From Patiria miniata (lineage: Eukaryota > Echinodermata > Asteroidea > Valvatida > Asterinidae), in NCBI RefSeq assembly GCF_015706575.1, contig NW_024037062.1, positions 2,600,811-2,664,810 on the forward strand: a DNA stretch of 64,000 bases, in the 5' to 3' direction. Under the pieces are notes generated by a model. The model did not search any database. It was given only the letters and a program-made list of their open reading frames with translations, and was not told the origin of the DNA. Below are positions 12,801-23,624 of this stretch, in pieces (the first letter of the stretch is position 1; each line of letters opens with the position of its first letter). The position numbers were made by a program, and so were the translations under genes.

Positions 12801-15800
12801 TGCTGAATAAACATCGTACTTTATGAACTCTGTGAATGAACACCAGACATGCTAGATGGTGCATTCAGATCACGTGTATAAGAGCTCCGTATGTGGGGCA
12901 CACTACTGCATGTCCACACTTTGTACACAGCACAAAGTACACTCAGCTAAAGGCCCGAAATCAGGAAATCAGAATCCATGTCAGCCCATGGTTGGGCTGA
13001 CATCCATGGAGCTATTAAACACATGTAGGGCAGACAACCGTGTGTGTGGTGCGACACAATCACACAATACAGTTGACTCTCGTTAGTACAAACTCTGTTA
13101 TACAAAATTCTTGTTTTAACAAACATAAAGCCTTGGTCCCGACTGTGCATTTATATGCACAATGAATGGGACTGATGTTCCTCTTAATACAAAATTCTGA
13201 TATAACAAACAATTTGGCTAGGTCAGAACGAGTTTGTTATAACGAGACTCGACTGTACACGGGTTGAAACATTACATGTGCAGCAAAAACGCTGGTGTTG
13301 CGTTGAGTAGCGTGAAAATGTAGGGAAATTGAACCCTGTTGACATTTGACATGAATCGACGTATATAGTGCAAAAAGTTTGCCCGAGTCCCTGTTACATA
13401 TGTACATTGTGTAACTCTCTCTCTTTGCAACTGTTGAGTGAGTACATGTGCGTGGAGTCTATAGGCCTGCTCCACAAGAGTAACAACAATAACTGCCTTC
13501 AGACAAACATTATGGATTTGTGCTTTAATTCAGGAAGATGCTCACTTACCATAAACTGCAGTTGGACTATTTGACTGGCTGGTTGGTCCTTCTTAGAGCA
13601 TAGCCTGTCAATCTTCTCTAACAATCGCTCATTCTCATCTGCTTTGTCTTGGATGTCTTCCTGTAGCTTCTTAATGGTCTCTTTGTATTCTGCGGCTTCC
13701 TGTGTGTTGTGAGACAACATTGAGCACGTTCAGTCAAGGTCCGTTGCTTGACTGGTGATGTAATGATGTAATTGTACACGTGATGTAATTTCACACCTGC
13801 GCACTTATACATGTAACAAGGTGCAAAAACCGCTCCGTAGACTCGTCCAAAACAGACCGATTCACTAAGTAAGCTCGGACCACTGCACACACGTTGGGCA
13901 ACAGCATGTGCGCCTTTTCAATGCCTGACTGCATGTGCCAGGAGCAAACATATGCGCGTGCATGCATGTCAGCCTTGTGGAGTGCTGAGGCCTCGTGGTC
14001 TGTAGCATTGAATTCGTGGTCTGCAGGTAACTCTGAAGGTTGTAGGTTCGAGTCTAGCCTGGGGTTATGGTTCGTGTGCCCTTAGACAAAGCACTTTGTC
14101 ACTCATTGTTTCTCCCCACCCAGGAGTAAATGGGTGCCTGTGAGGGCAGAGATAGTTATTGTGGTTGATTTAGCTGCTTTGCGCCGAAATGGCAACATCG
14201 AGCTGTATACATGTACTCCCCAGGGAGCTACAGTTGGAATATTGGCCCAATGAGCAGGGTAATGATGCAACGCCTTGAGCACCAATAATGGTGGATACAT
14301 GCGCTTTATAAATACCCATTTCTGTTATTATTTTGTGCAGGCATGACAGACATTATGCAAGAGTGTGTTTGGTCAAACGAAATGACCATTAGGCAAGGTT
14401 TACTAGATCGGTCTATAAGCTAAGTTGACAAGACGAATCCAACTATTGTTGAGGAGGTCTCGGCAAAATATAATGCAATTACAGTTAACCATATTTCTCT
14501 CTTGAGCTTGCTCATAATTGGTTCCATTACACCTACATGTAGGTATCCTGTCCTTCCATAGATCTCTATGATTCAGTCATCAAGTGCATTGTGTTTTCAG
14601 TCCCTGCCTGATTCTTTGGGTTTTTCACTGGAAAGATAATTGCAGGATTTTCCTCCCACGCCTGATGAAATGCAATATTCTTTCATTGTCCTCTCCCTAG
14701 CTTTCGTTCGGCTATGAGCTCCGTGCGCTACCAAAAGAGGGCGCCCTTTCACCTAACAACGACGTCCCATGGGCAGGACATTTCGCAGGTTGACGCACAC
14801 CGTTCCTTGTGTTTGACCCACGTACACCAGGGGATTTGTACTATTTACACGCAGTGGCATGGCCGCACTTCGCCGCGCAAACGAATTGCAGTCAGGCAAG
14901 ATGGCGTCGGTCGGTCACCTCCAACTGTACTTCCTTTGCCGGTGAGGGGGTGCTTCTGAACAGAGCGGATTGCACTTGTTGCAGTGAATTTCCCGAATGT
15001 TGAGGAAATAAAATAACTCCACTTCAGAGGCATAGCGGCCCCCACCGCTATAGGCGGGGGGCCTTTTTTAGGAGTGCCCTTTTGGGGATTTGGCGTGAAT
15101 GTTGGCAATTGTGCCACCCTGATAAGCGCCACCTACATGTACTGTCCGATAATTGGATGGATGAGTGCCCTTTTTCAAGTCTTCCCCTCCCCCCAATAAA
15201 AATGACCTTGCTACGCCCATTAAGCGACATATTATTGCAAAAGTTGAACAACATTGCGCAACTTTTACAGGTTTCGTTATGACTCATTTTTTTAAAGTTT
15301 CCCAATGAGTACCTGTACAACTGACGTCCCCAACTTACGCAACAAATTATGCAAAAAGTACTTGGAAAAAGTACCCTGTTGTACACAACTGCCCTTTTTC
15401 ACCCAGCCATTACCCTCCTCCCTCCCCCCCCCAAAAAAAAAACCGAGTGCCCTTTTTTAGCCACAGCCTTTCTTACGAGTGCTGTTTTTAGAATTTGGCG
15501 TGAATGTCGGCAATTGTGCCACCCTGATAACTGCCACCTGCATGTACTGTCAGATAGTGCCCATGACCCTCCAATTTGAACAGCCCCGCCCCCCCCCCAA
15601 AAAAAACCTGTTGATTTTACCGAGGCCAAGTGACAAGTGAAAACAAAATGGCTTTTTTTCAGCACAGATGGATGAGTGCCCTTTTTCAAGTCCCTCCCCC
15701 AATAAAAATGACCTTGCTGCGCCTCTTTAAGCAACATGTTATTGCAAAAGTTGAGCAACATGTTTCGTTATGACTCATTTGAGTAGCTGTACATTTGACA

Positions 15801-18800
15801 GTCTGCAACTTGCTTAACAAATTATATGCATGTCATTTTATCATGCAAGGTACATGTATGGCATGCCACTGAATATGGACTGTTAACGTTACTGACCACA
15901 TTGTACCAGTAATTGTGATTCTTGTGGAGTCTGCCATTGCTCAACTTATCAAGGTTGGAACCAGAAACCCACAGCTTTGTTTTTGAAGTGAATTGCTCTT
16001 TTACCTAATGACAAGATTTTTAGCCGTTGCCTCAATTTTTTGAAGAAAGTTGGACAAATATATTTTCAAATGGCGGTTCGAGGTGCCTCAAAGACTGTTT
16101 AAGTTTGTTAAATGTTGACTGGCTACACCGATTTTTGTGAAATTGACCACAGCCGTGCAACCAAATTGTTGCGCAAATTTGATACATTTGTACATTGTGT
16201 ACATGTATGTAAGTTACACACTTTGTGAAATCGGCTGCAAATGGTACAAAAATGTTGAATTGGGTCCTTTTTAACAATGGTTAATTTTGACAGATGGTTG
16301 TAAGGGTATTTCCCAGATGCTCACTAGGATTGCTAACTAGGATTGGGCAATAAGGAACTTGAAAGAGGATTACATGTATCTGTATTATTTACAATGTAAC
16401 GCACAATTGCTCCCACTCATCACGCTGGCGTGACTATTATTCAACTACATAATTCCATTGTCATGTTTGTTTTGTTATACAGAGGTCATAGTTTCAGTTT
16501 GACAGAGGCAATCAATCGTTATTGTATTTCCCAGCTTCCTGATTGCGAAATAGTTAAAAGGGAAATCCCCTTTGACAACATGGACAATGGTACATGTATT
16601 TAACCTAATTCTGCCTAGGACCTAACAATAGACCTATACCAATGCAAATAACAATGTACATGGGCATGTACCTTTTTATGTGTGCAATACACACTGTATG
16701 TACATACTCCCTGTGGCTTGTGTACATTTTGTTAAGACATCCACACTTAAAGGGTTTCAATAAGCACATGCACGTATCTGGATTTCATTAGACGATTACT
16801 TCAGTGATACTTTCCACAAGTCACTTTTGCAATTTCGTCAGAAACTCTCCAATGACAAGCTTGTTCTTCTTCCTTTAGGGTAATTCACAAAAGCAGAATA
16901 TTTGCCCCAGGATTTGCTGACTAAAACACAACTTCTCACCAAGATTTTGTCGACATCTTGGCCTTTCTCCTTGGCTAGTCTTGTCAGTTCTTGCTTCATC
17001 AGCATCATCTGGTGGATGAAAAGCTCATGATGCTCGAATGATACACCGGGCTTGGGCTGGAATGGTACAGCAGGCTTGGGCCGGAATGGTCTGCTACTAG
17101 GCTGCTCATTATCTGGCCTGGACGACTGAAAGAACGGAATACAGTGACATAAATAAGAAGTCAGATGGCGTTGGAGTGGGGCAGATAACAGGCTGGCAGG
17201 GGAGGGGAAGATCCACCTGCTTCAGTTACTTATAGTGGTACAAAGCAATGTTATCTCCCTAATTACCTGGTGCCAATTGCATGGAGTTCCTAATAAAGCT
17301 ATGAAATTTGCTGAAAATTATCTGATCAGTATCTGATTAGCACAAATGGGTTATCACCAGTCAAACTGCAATGCATTGCATAATATCACTTCTACAGGGT
17401 GAGTCAAAAAAAGCGGAACCCAAACCCCCAAAATTATATTTCATATTTAAAAAATATTTAGCACCAAAAATAATAATGACTTGAAAGCAATTTATTTTTT
17501 GGACGAGACAGGTTTTAGAGTCATTGCGTTTAAATGGTGATATTCTTTGAACGGATTGAGCAATTTCAATATTTTTTTGTATCTGAAACTAGTTTTTGAA
17601 CTTGGCTTTCCAGTCATTATTATTTTTGGTGCTACATATTTTTTTTAAAATATGAAATACATTTTGGGGGGTTTGGGTTGACTCACCCTGTATATATACA
17701 TGTACTGTAATCCTCAATATGACACAATGTATGATGTACAATGTACATGTATGCTCAGAATGTAAATTTGCTTAGTACAAAAATGTACATGTACACCATG
17801 TACACGTATGTAAGTTGTAACTCCTCTTTGGCATCTCCATGAAATTGGGACCTGGCAACATTACATGTACATGTAGTACAACCTTAACATCTTGCATCAT
17901 TTGTGAACAGAAAGTGTGTTATAATTATTTAAATAAGTTTACATGTACTTACTCGAAACACGCAATGCTCATTGTACTTATTTGGTTTTAAAGTTTTTGG
18001 GGGTACAAAAAGAACATCTACATACAGTTTGTTGACAGTTCAGAATGTTGTTAATTTCTTTTATAAGAATCTTATTCTTTTTACATTTTTCCAACTTGAG
18101 GCCTTACAGTCAAATCATAAAAGGCATTCACAGACAAATAAAGCGTGTCTGTAGCGTGTGCATTCATCTTTGTGCTATTACTTAGGCCAACTAAAAGTGT
18201 TTCCAGTAACACTACCCCAAAAAACGGGGTCTACCCGATGTTCCCCAATTTCTACAATGTATGTTCCCCGAAATCCTTAAGATTAGGGTTAGGGCTGGAG
18301 AACATCAGTATTGGGGAACATAACTATTTTCTCGGTTACCAAAACCGTGCTCATGCTGGTTGTGTTTCAATCTTCTTCAGTAAACAACATGCATGGATTA
18401 ACGAACAGAAAGTAAAACCAGCTTTCTCAACTGTGCGGACAATGAAATCACAACCTAAATGAGTACGGTACAGCAGGCTTTGGCCGGAATAGTCTGCTAC
18501 TAGGCTGCTCATCAGCTGGCCTGGATGACTGGAAGAACAGGATACAGTGATAAAAAAAAGAAATCAGGTTGAGTTGGAGATGGCAAATAACTTGGGTGGA
18601 GGTTCCTAAGCGAAGGAATTTACTGAGAACAGATTATGCTTAGCAAAAAACAGGTTATTACCAGCCAAACTGCAATGCATAGTGATGCACACTTCCTCAG
18701 TGTGATTTACATGTGCGCTCAGAAAGTAAATTTGCTCAGTAATTAATTCCTCCTTGACATCTCCATGAAATGAACTTGTACAACCTTAACATCTTGCAAC

Positions 18801-21800
18801 ATTTGCAACAAAAAGCATGCTATACTACGTGTAATTATTTTTAATCAAAACACGTCATACTTATTTGGTTTCAAAGTTGGTTTGGGTAAGGCCAAAAAAA
18901 AAAATAAGTCGGTCTCTGGTCAGCGCGCGCGTCAATTTTAATCATGCGCGTCGATCTTTTTTTTCCCAAAATGTTCCGCGGTAGCTCCAACAGCGCCCTC
19001 TATTTCGCACCTCCTCATTTTTTTTTACCAAAGAGCACCAAGGAATGGGAAATTGCACCAAGGCAAATGATCGAAAGCACCAAGGCAAATTATGGAGGAC
19101 ACCAATGTACACGAGGACACAAAAAAAGCAAAATAGTACCCCACCTTTTCTGTACAATCCAAGCTTGAAGAAAAAAGAAAAAAAAAGCAAAAAAAAAAAA
19201 AAGCCGCGTGGCCGCGTCAATTCCGGAACTTTGGTCTGACCAGAGACCGAATATTTTTTTTTTTTGGCCTAACAAAGAATATATGGAAAATCGCACATTT
19301 TTAGATTCACAGTAAAAAAAAAAACCTTGACTTTAGACAAAACTAATAATGGTGAACGTACTGGTTGAGTCAGCATTTCATCCAACTGAAAATACATAGT
19401 TCAGAACCAATGCTATGCTCTTTTAATGGTTTTACTGTTTTAAGCGTTTCCAACTTGAGGCCTGACACAGTCCAATCAGATCATAAAATGCATTCACAAA
19501 TAAACAAATTCATAAATTAATTCAGGCATACATGTACGCACACAAGTGTGTACAGGGCCTATTTACCTGCAATCGGAGACCCCCTATTGTCCCTCTTTTG
19601 TTTGTACTTTTACTTTTTAGGAAGACCTCCCATATGTTTTGCACACGATCAGAGATTGGGGACCTTCGGGAATTGGGGACCCTATTGTCCTCTATTGTTC
19701 AACATCCCATATTGAATGCAGAAACAAGCTCATATTATACATATCGTTATATGTGCATACATGTGCAATGTATAGTTTTGTACATGTATGTAATTAATTA
19801 CTTAGGCCAACTAAAAAGTGTTTCCGGATAACAGTGCCCAGCAAAAATACATTCTTTTTAATGGCTCTGCTTTTGGAATGATTTCACACCCATTTTCTCG
19901 GTTACAAAATCATGCTCATGCTGGTTGTGTTTTAACCTTCTTCAGTAAGCAACATGCATGGATTAACGAACAGAAAGTAAAACCAGCTTTCTCAACTGTG
20001 CGGACAATGAAATCACAACCTAAATGAGTAACCGTTCTTAATGAAAACCATGACAGTCAAAAATAAACATGACAGAATTCAAAACAAGAGAAATTGATCA
20101 AGGAACTTTTGTTGGCAAGCCTTCTCGTTCAGCAAGGTCTGCCTCAATTGGCGAGCAATAACATACTAGCATGTCTGAACTTGCAATGTTCTGGGGTTCC
20201 CCCCACCTAGAAATGAAGTCTAATGGGAGTGCCAAGTACCAGTGTACCTCATGTCTATATTCAGCAATGACCACGTACATGTGTACATTCCATTGCTCTG
20301 CCCACACTGAGTAATCAATGCTTTAATAAGTGTATTGCAAAATCCAGCAACTGATGCCATCTTGAAGACGTGTTCTAAATAGAAATTTCTAACTGACTGC
20401 GTCAGACTGATGCATGTATTTTTTCAAAGATGCTGAAATATGAGGTGCTATGCAACAAAACAGTTCTCACTGTGATGCAAAAGTAAGCCCTGTCAATATC
20501 TGAATTTTCAATAATCGATATATATCGGAAATCTAATATTGAGAATATTCGATATAGGCCTATTGATTATCTTATGTAAAAATTAAAGACCATAAAGATG
20601 ACACCTTGATTAAAAAAATAAATCAAAGAAAATAACTCCCAATTTTCCACGGCCTTTCTCTGGAGCATACTGCTAAAACTTTTCAAAAAAAATCTCAGCA
20701 CTGATGTGTTTTTTCCAGACCGGGCATTTTAAAATGTATTTTTACATTTGGGGAGACCGCGAAAAAAAGGCGAGAAATCCAGCAAACGCAGAGCACAAAG
20801 CAACGCCACTTAACATTTCGCAGTGTTTTTAGTTCGAGTCACCATGGTCGCAAGCACAAGTTGCCGCCAAGTTTTGTTTCATAGCAAATGGTAAACACAA
20901 AGTAAAAGCACAAATGGGATCATTATCAAGCGAAATCGTCTGTGCTTAAATTGCAAAAGAAGTAAGAATTGAGTCTTTGTAACTTTTCATCCAGGGATGT
21001 AATTGAGTCCATCACATGTAAATCACAAACCCTTTCACAAGCCCAGTCACAAGAAACAGTGCAAAAAGAGTAACAATTTGACTAGCATGTGATTTGAATG
21101 AGGTCTGGATGACTTGTGATGGACTTGTGATTGACTCAACTACATCCCGGTTTTCATCATATGTGATGCGATCAAGCTAAATGAGTCATTTGTCAGGAAT
21201 TTTTATTTGGAGATACAGGGCAAAATAGGGCCACTTCATCACATCACTTCATCACATCTCTTGGTGTTCCGACTTCCATAATTTTTGAACTACAGATGGT
21301 ATCAGCATGCAGTATTCACAGCAGTAATGCTGAGATTGTGCTCTTTTCAAATCTGTAATAAAAAATTTTGACCAGGGTCGACAAACGACTCATGTAGCTT
21401 GATCGCATCACATCTCTTTTTGTCTAACTACTCAGACTCCTTATCATAATGAAAACCCCAAAAGGTTAGACCCATTTGTTCAGTTTCTCAAGTTAATTAC
21501 CTTTACCGAAACGTAGGACTCGGAAAAGGGCTCCTTGAGATTCAAAAGAAAATCAAATATTATATCAATTTTTGTCTTTTTCAATGAAATACAAACCTCA
21601 TGTTTATCTCCGCCGGTCTTCTGTGAAGCTTTCTGGGCCTTTCCAGGTTCTTCCTTGGAATAAGATGATGACTGATCTCCCCCTTGAATCTTGGTAACCC
21701 CTCCCCTCTCATCCTCATTCCCATGACATCTTGCACAAATCTTCTCTCGCTTCCGAGAGTTTGCCAATTCCGCGTTCAGTTCTGCGTTCTTTCTCTGCTG

Positions 21801-22052
21801 TTCAGTGAACTGCTGTCGTACCTTTGCAAGGTAAGCATCCGTTCGAGCAACATCCAGTTCCAGGTACTTTGACCGTTCTTTGTAACGTTCTGCATCCTGC
21901 TTGCTTGTTTGAACCTCCACGACCAGTTTCTTGAAGGCTCCGCTCTTTCTGTCTAGGGCAGCTTGCGCAGTTGCTTGTTGGGCGAAGAGGAGTGATAGTT
22001 GATGAGGGTTCAATTGCACTTGAGTAACACTTTGACCTAATAAGTTTGCCAT
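9356..22052 (-). CDS. UBAN/zinc-finger coiled-coil adaptor (ABIN/TNIP-like), complete gene of 8 exons
   Basis: Likely a cytoplasmic ubiquitin-binding adaptor that restrains NF-kB or cell-death signalling, as ABIN, optineurin and NEMO do; this role is inferred from family. Eight exons join in phase 0 with GT..AG introns: 22052-21597, 17125-16940, 13699-13550, 11896-11672, 11499-11350, 10894-10736, 10266-10150, 9802-9356. The product is 629 residues, close to TNIP1 in length as I recall it. Residues 1-130 and 215-500 are heptad-rich coiled coil. Residues 155-185 carry a Pro-rich FRPKPAVPFQPKPG stretch. The exon 7/8 junction (about 480-500) reads QQVDLLTDDLHREREENRKL, which matches the UBAN core pattern (Q..., D[FL], RER). 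The C-terminus is a CPRC-X13-HVNKC zinc finger, as in TNIP2, optineurin and NEMO. An in-frame TAA immediately precedes the ATG. TNIP fits slightly better than optineurin; orthology is not settled. Confidence 0.78.
10150..10266 (-). CDS. adaptor gene exon 7 (residues 443-481)
   Basis: MKLYEEDLRQEQQD through NCQRMGQQ between CTTACAG and CAG|GTAACG. It forms the N-terminal half of the UBAN-like coiled coil; the last two Gln lead into exon 8. Confidence 0.82.
10736..10894 (-). CDS. adaptor gene exon 6 (residues 390-442)
   Basis: Starts IFEQRYNALMETMQDIQKK after TTGCAG and ends at CAG|GTAATA. It holds a CSNC pair inside the coiled coil; the helix resumes with SLELEIAKLKQEVADLKE. Confidence 0.82.
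11350..11499 (-). CDS. adaptor gene exon 5 (residues 340-389)
   Basis: Coiled coil from ADGGVSLDQFEQQKQRL to EAEKQRE. Acceptor TTTCTAAAG, donor GAG|GTAAGT. It lies in phase 0 like its neighbours. Confidence 0.8.
11672..11896 (-). CDS. adaptor gene exon 4 (residues 265-339)
   Basis: Starts NEKLEKRLNLSQ after a CTTGTAG acceptor and ends at GATGAG|GTAAGA. The coiled coil (SKRCEELKDELQKYG) gives way to a basic Ser/Thr-rich stretch (EEGKKKSTSEKTGSTRKG). Confidence 0.8.
13069..13257. mobile_element. pogo-like MITE in intron 3 of the adaptor gene
   Basis: Ends are ACAGTTGACTCTCGTTA and, inverted, ACAGTCGAGTCTCGTTATAA, the end type of many pogo/Tigger-derived MITEs. Internal copies of the TTAATACAAAATTCTG/GTTATACAAAATTCTTG words occur. 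It has no coding capacity. Confidence 0.75.
13550..13699 (-). CDS. adaptor gene exon 3 (residues 215-264)
   Basis: Fifty codons from EAAEYKETIKKLQ to the donor ATG|GTAAGT, with acceptor ACACACAG. It is continuous coiled coil with high E/K/Q/D content. Confidence 0.8.
13975..14335 (+). mobile_element. tRNA-derived SINE in intron 2 of the adaptor gene
   Basis: A polymerase III B-box-like GGTTCGAGTC lies at 14045-14054, following a GTGGTCTGTAGC segment that may be the A box. A conserved-looking body follows (CCCCACCCAGGAGTAAATGG) and the tail is GCGCTTTATAAATACCC then TTATTATT. The structure (tRNA head, body, LINE-like 3' tail) is that of a SINE; family unknown. Confidence 0.7.
15040..15290. 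repeat. dispersed element, copy 1 of a direct pair
   Basis: Shares with 15475-15785 the words TTTGGCGTGAATGT, GGCAATTGTGCCACCCTGAT, GGATGAGTGCCCTTTTTCAA and CAATAAAAATGACCTTGCT. The copies lie in the same orientation about 430 bp apart. Likely a duplicated MITE-type insertion with C-tracts. Confidence 0.7.
15475..15785. repeat. dispersed element, copy 2 of a direct pair
   Basis: Same body as the copy at 15040-15290, but interrupted at 15560-15660 by a CCGCCCC(C)n(A)n GATTTTACCGAGGCCAAGTG segment. That segment also occurs inside the elements at 52370-52530 and 55505-55690. Confidence 0.7.
16940..17125 (-). CDS. adaptor gene exon 2 (residues 153-214)
   Basis: The acceptor TTCTTTCAG precedes SSRPDNEQPSS; the donor is TTG|GTGAGA. 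The exon encodes a proline-rich linker (FRPKPAVPFQPKP) followed by an amphipathic helix (HELFIHQMMLMKQELTRL). Its first third is repeated at 18467-18528 by a tandem duplication. Confidence 0.75.
17063..18465. repeat. tandem duplication, unit 1
   Basis: About 1.4 kb beginning inside exon 2 of the adaptor gene (GGTACAGCAGGCTT) and ending CACAACCTAAATGAGTA. Matched to unit 2 by shared stretches including CAACCTTAACATCTTGCA, TCCAACTTGAGGCCT, TTAGGCCAACTAAAA and a 110-bp end block. A mariner-like MITE sits in this unit only. Confidence 0.8.
17395..17690. mobile_element. mariner-like MITE
   Basis: Near-perfect long inverted repeats start CAGGGTGAGTCAAAAAAAG and continue GGAACCCAAACCCCC, then ATTTCATATTT and AGCACCAAAAATAATAATG. 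The arms are about 110 bp around a short centre, with TA-rich flanks. Non-autonomous. Confidence 0.85.
18467..18528 (-). pseudogene. truncated second copy of adaptor exon 2
   Basis: Carries the same acceptor (TTCTTCCAG) and encodes SSRPADEQPSSRLFRPKPAV in frame. The duplication breakpoint then replaces the rest, adding a few codons and a TGA. It lies upstream of the true exon 2 in transcript order. If spliced in without an alternative donor it would end the protein near residue 180; most likely it is silent. Confidence 0.7.
18469..20030. repeat. tandem duplication, unit 2
   Basis: Second, somewhat diverged copy of 17063-18465. Longer because of a MITE at 18887-19271 and extra sequence. Both units end with the same block (CAGCTTTCTCAACTGTGCGG ... 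CCTAAATGAGTA). Confidence 0.8.
18887..19271. mobile_element. MITE with GGTCTCTGGTCA ends (family S, copy a)
   Basis: Inverted ends TTAGGCCAAAAAAAAAAATA followed by TTCGGTCTCTGGTCAG; the left end reads TAAGGCC, A-run, GTCGGTCTCTGGTCAGCG. A CG-rich subterminal GCGCGCGCGTCAATT lies inside. A relative sits at 55160-55455. Confidence 0.75.
20991..21150. mobile_element. short MITE in adaptor intron 1
   Basis: Inverted ends CCAGGGATGTAATTGAGTCC and CCGGGATGTAGTTGAGTCAA, then ATCACA. The interior has further ATCACATG/CATGTGAT words. About 160 bp. Confidence 0.75.
21161..21413. mobile_element. short MITE in adaptor intron 1
   Basis: Inverted ends ATGTGATGCGATCAAGCTA, followed by AATGAGTC on the left and inverted CATGAGTC on the right. 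About 250 bp, ending 67 bp before the shadow-open tail of exon 1. Confidence 0.8.
21597..22052 (-). CDS. adaptor gene exon 1 (residues 1-152)
   Basis: Begins at MANLLGQ with a TAA directly upstream in frame and ends at a GAG|GTTTGT donor. It is a long charged coiled coil (about 35-110), then a CARCHGNED segment with a CxxC, then a Ser/Lys/Gly-rich tail. Reading past the donor continues open for 38 codons, which are intronic. Confidence 0.8.
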
Positions 22053-22862
22053 TTAGATGACTTGCAATGCACGTTAATTCAAAGCACGAAACTTTCAGTA
22101 AGTTATAAAAATATTTGGCAAAGTTCTTGTGTAAGTCCTGTAAATGTTTATTGGGATCCTTTAATCGTTTAGTTCTTAGTTGTAGTTGTTCGCACCAGGT
22201 TAGGTAATGCATGTACATGTGTATGTACATCAGTGATATTCAGACGCGAGGTATTGCCTTCTGTGAACGAGAGAGTTGTTTTGTAGCACTCATTTCAACA
22301 CTGCACCTCAATCCTCAATATGGTTTCCCTTTAAATCTATAAACAGAAAGGATGGAAGAGTTGTCAATTTTAACTGATTAACCAACAAGATTTCTGAATG
22401 TAAACATTTAAAGCTGGTGTATGTGTGGTCCCAGGAGCTACATGTAGAATGCTGCTTCTTCACGCTGCATTCATGCAGTACAGTAAACGCCATCCATATA
22501 ACTCCTACTGTGCTACAACAGAAGGTGCTGAAGTAATGAAGTATACACCGTAGAACATGTACGTGTACATTTGTACATGTACAGTGCCTAATGCACATTG
22601 GAAGATTTTAACCTCTTTGATATTTTAACCAAAACGATTTTTACACGCACCAAAACAGTATTCATGAAGGCAGTGGTGATATTGCCGTGACCACCTGACC
22701 AATCACAGGGCACTTTGATTGGTCACCAATGCTTGCCAGGAAACAGTCTAGCCAAAGCTATGCATAAGTCTACTTTTCCGGAATTCAAAATGGCAGCCTC
22801 AAACAAGGCGTTTGTGACAAGGGTGTTTCCCAAATTGAAGGTGAAATTTCTCTTTTCTTCCC

Positions 22863-23624
22863 AAAGGTTACTCCTAGAACTATGAGGCTCTACATGGAGC
22901 CTCATAGTTCTAGGACAGACTGGGACCGTGAGTGCATAAAAACGTGCAAAATTACTACTGACGTTTTTTTTACTTCACCATTAGGATAATTAATGCCCAC
23001 ACAACACATACATCAAAATGATAAAGTTGCAAGCATGTCATCTGCGAAATTTGAGACCTTAAATCCAATTTTAAGGCAAGTTTTTGGCAGTTCAAAAACC
23101 ATCCACGTCAATCTCCATGCTCTGGAAATGGGTGTGTGATTCCCAATGTATTCTGGGTAGGTGTAGGAAGTGCCTTGCAGCTTACTTGTTTTTTAATTGA
23201 TAGCCAAATGAACACAGCGCCCTCTGTTAAAAAATGAAACATTCTACATTCACTCAGATCAACAAGAGGGCGCTGCTTTATCTACAAGATGAAAATGTTC
23301 TAGCTAGGGAGTTTTTTTGCACAATGCATTGCAGTACACATCAACGTGATGTCTCACGTTTGGATTTCGATAACTCTCTGCAAAAATTTGAATTAAAAGC
23401 TGAATTTTTGGTGATGCAATGCTCACAACAGCAACTTTGCGAGGCAGAAGTTTCGGGGATTATTGAGGAAACTGTAGTGAGTAAGAAGCTTGCAAATTTG
23501 ATTCACACTGGTTTTATTATGCAGCACAAACTTTTGCATGATATGGATACCTTAAGTTTTGGGACTCTCATACACAGTATTGAGAGTCCCAAATTTTTGG
23601 ACTAGTTCTAGGAGTACCCAAAGG
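22863..23624. mobile_element. foldback element F1 (ends CCTTTGGGTACTCCTAGAAC)
   Basis: The left end is CCAAAGGTTACTCCTAGAAC followed by TATGAGGCTC, with a small hairpin (AGGCTCTACATGGAGCCT) just inside. The right end is the inverse, GTTCTAGGAGTACCCAAAGG. The right end abuts and is shared with the second element. The interior contains a 123-codon open frame that stops at the right inverted repeat. Confidence 0.65.
23234..23605 (+). CDS. uncharacterised 123-residue open frame inside foldback element F1
   Basis: Open from ATG to a TAG that lies in the terminal inverted repeat. The composition is plausible for a protein (mixed charge, Cys/His at CTMHCSTHQRD, helical stretches such as EVSGIIEETVVSKKLANLI), but I recognise no family, and no acceptor or donor extends it. 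It may be a decayed fragment of a captured gene, or chance. The last residues are templated by a small inverted repeat (GGGACTCTCA ... TGAGAGTCCC). Confidence 0.25.
   Translation: MKHSTFTQINKRALLYLQDENVLAREFFCTMHCSTHQRDVSRLDFDNSLQKFELKAEFLVMQCSQQQLCEAEVSGIIEETVVSKKLANLIHTGFIMQHKLLHDMDTLSFGTLIHSIESPKFLD

Noticed and set aside
14040-14056. tRNA gene on the plus strand
   Set aside because: Only a B-box is clear. The D and anticodon arms do not fold; better explained as a SINE head.
18942-19296. Frames rich in Phe or Lys on both strands
   Set aside because: Produced by A- and T-runs in a MITE.
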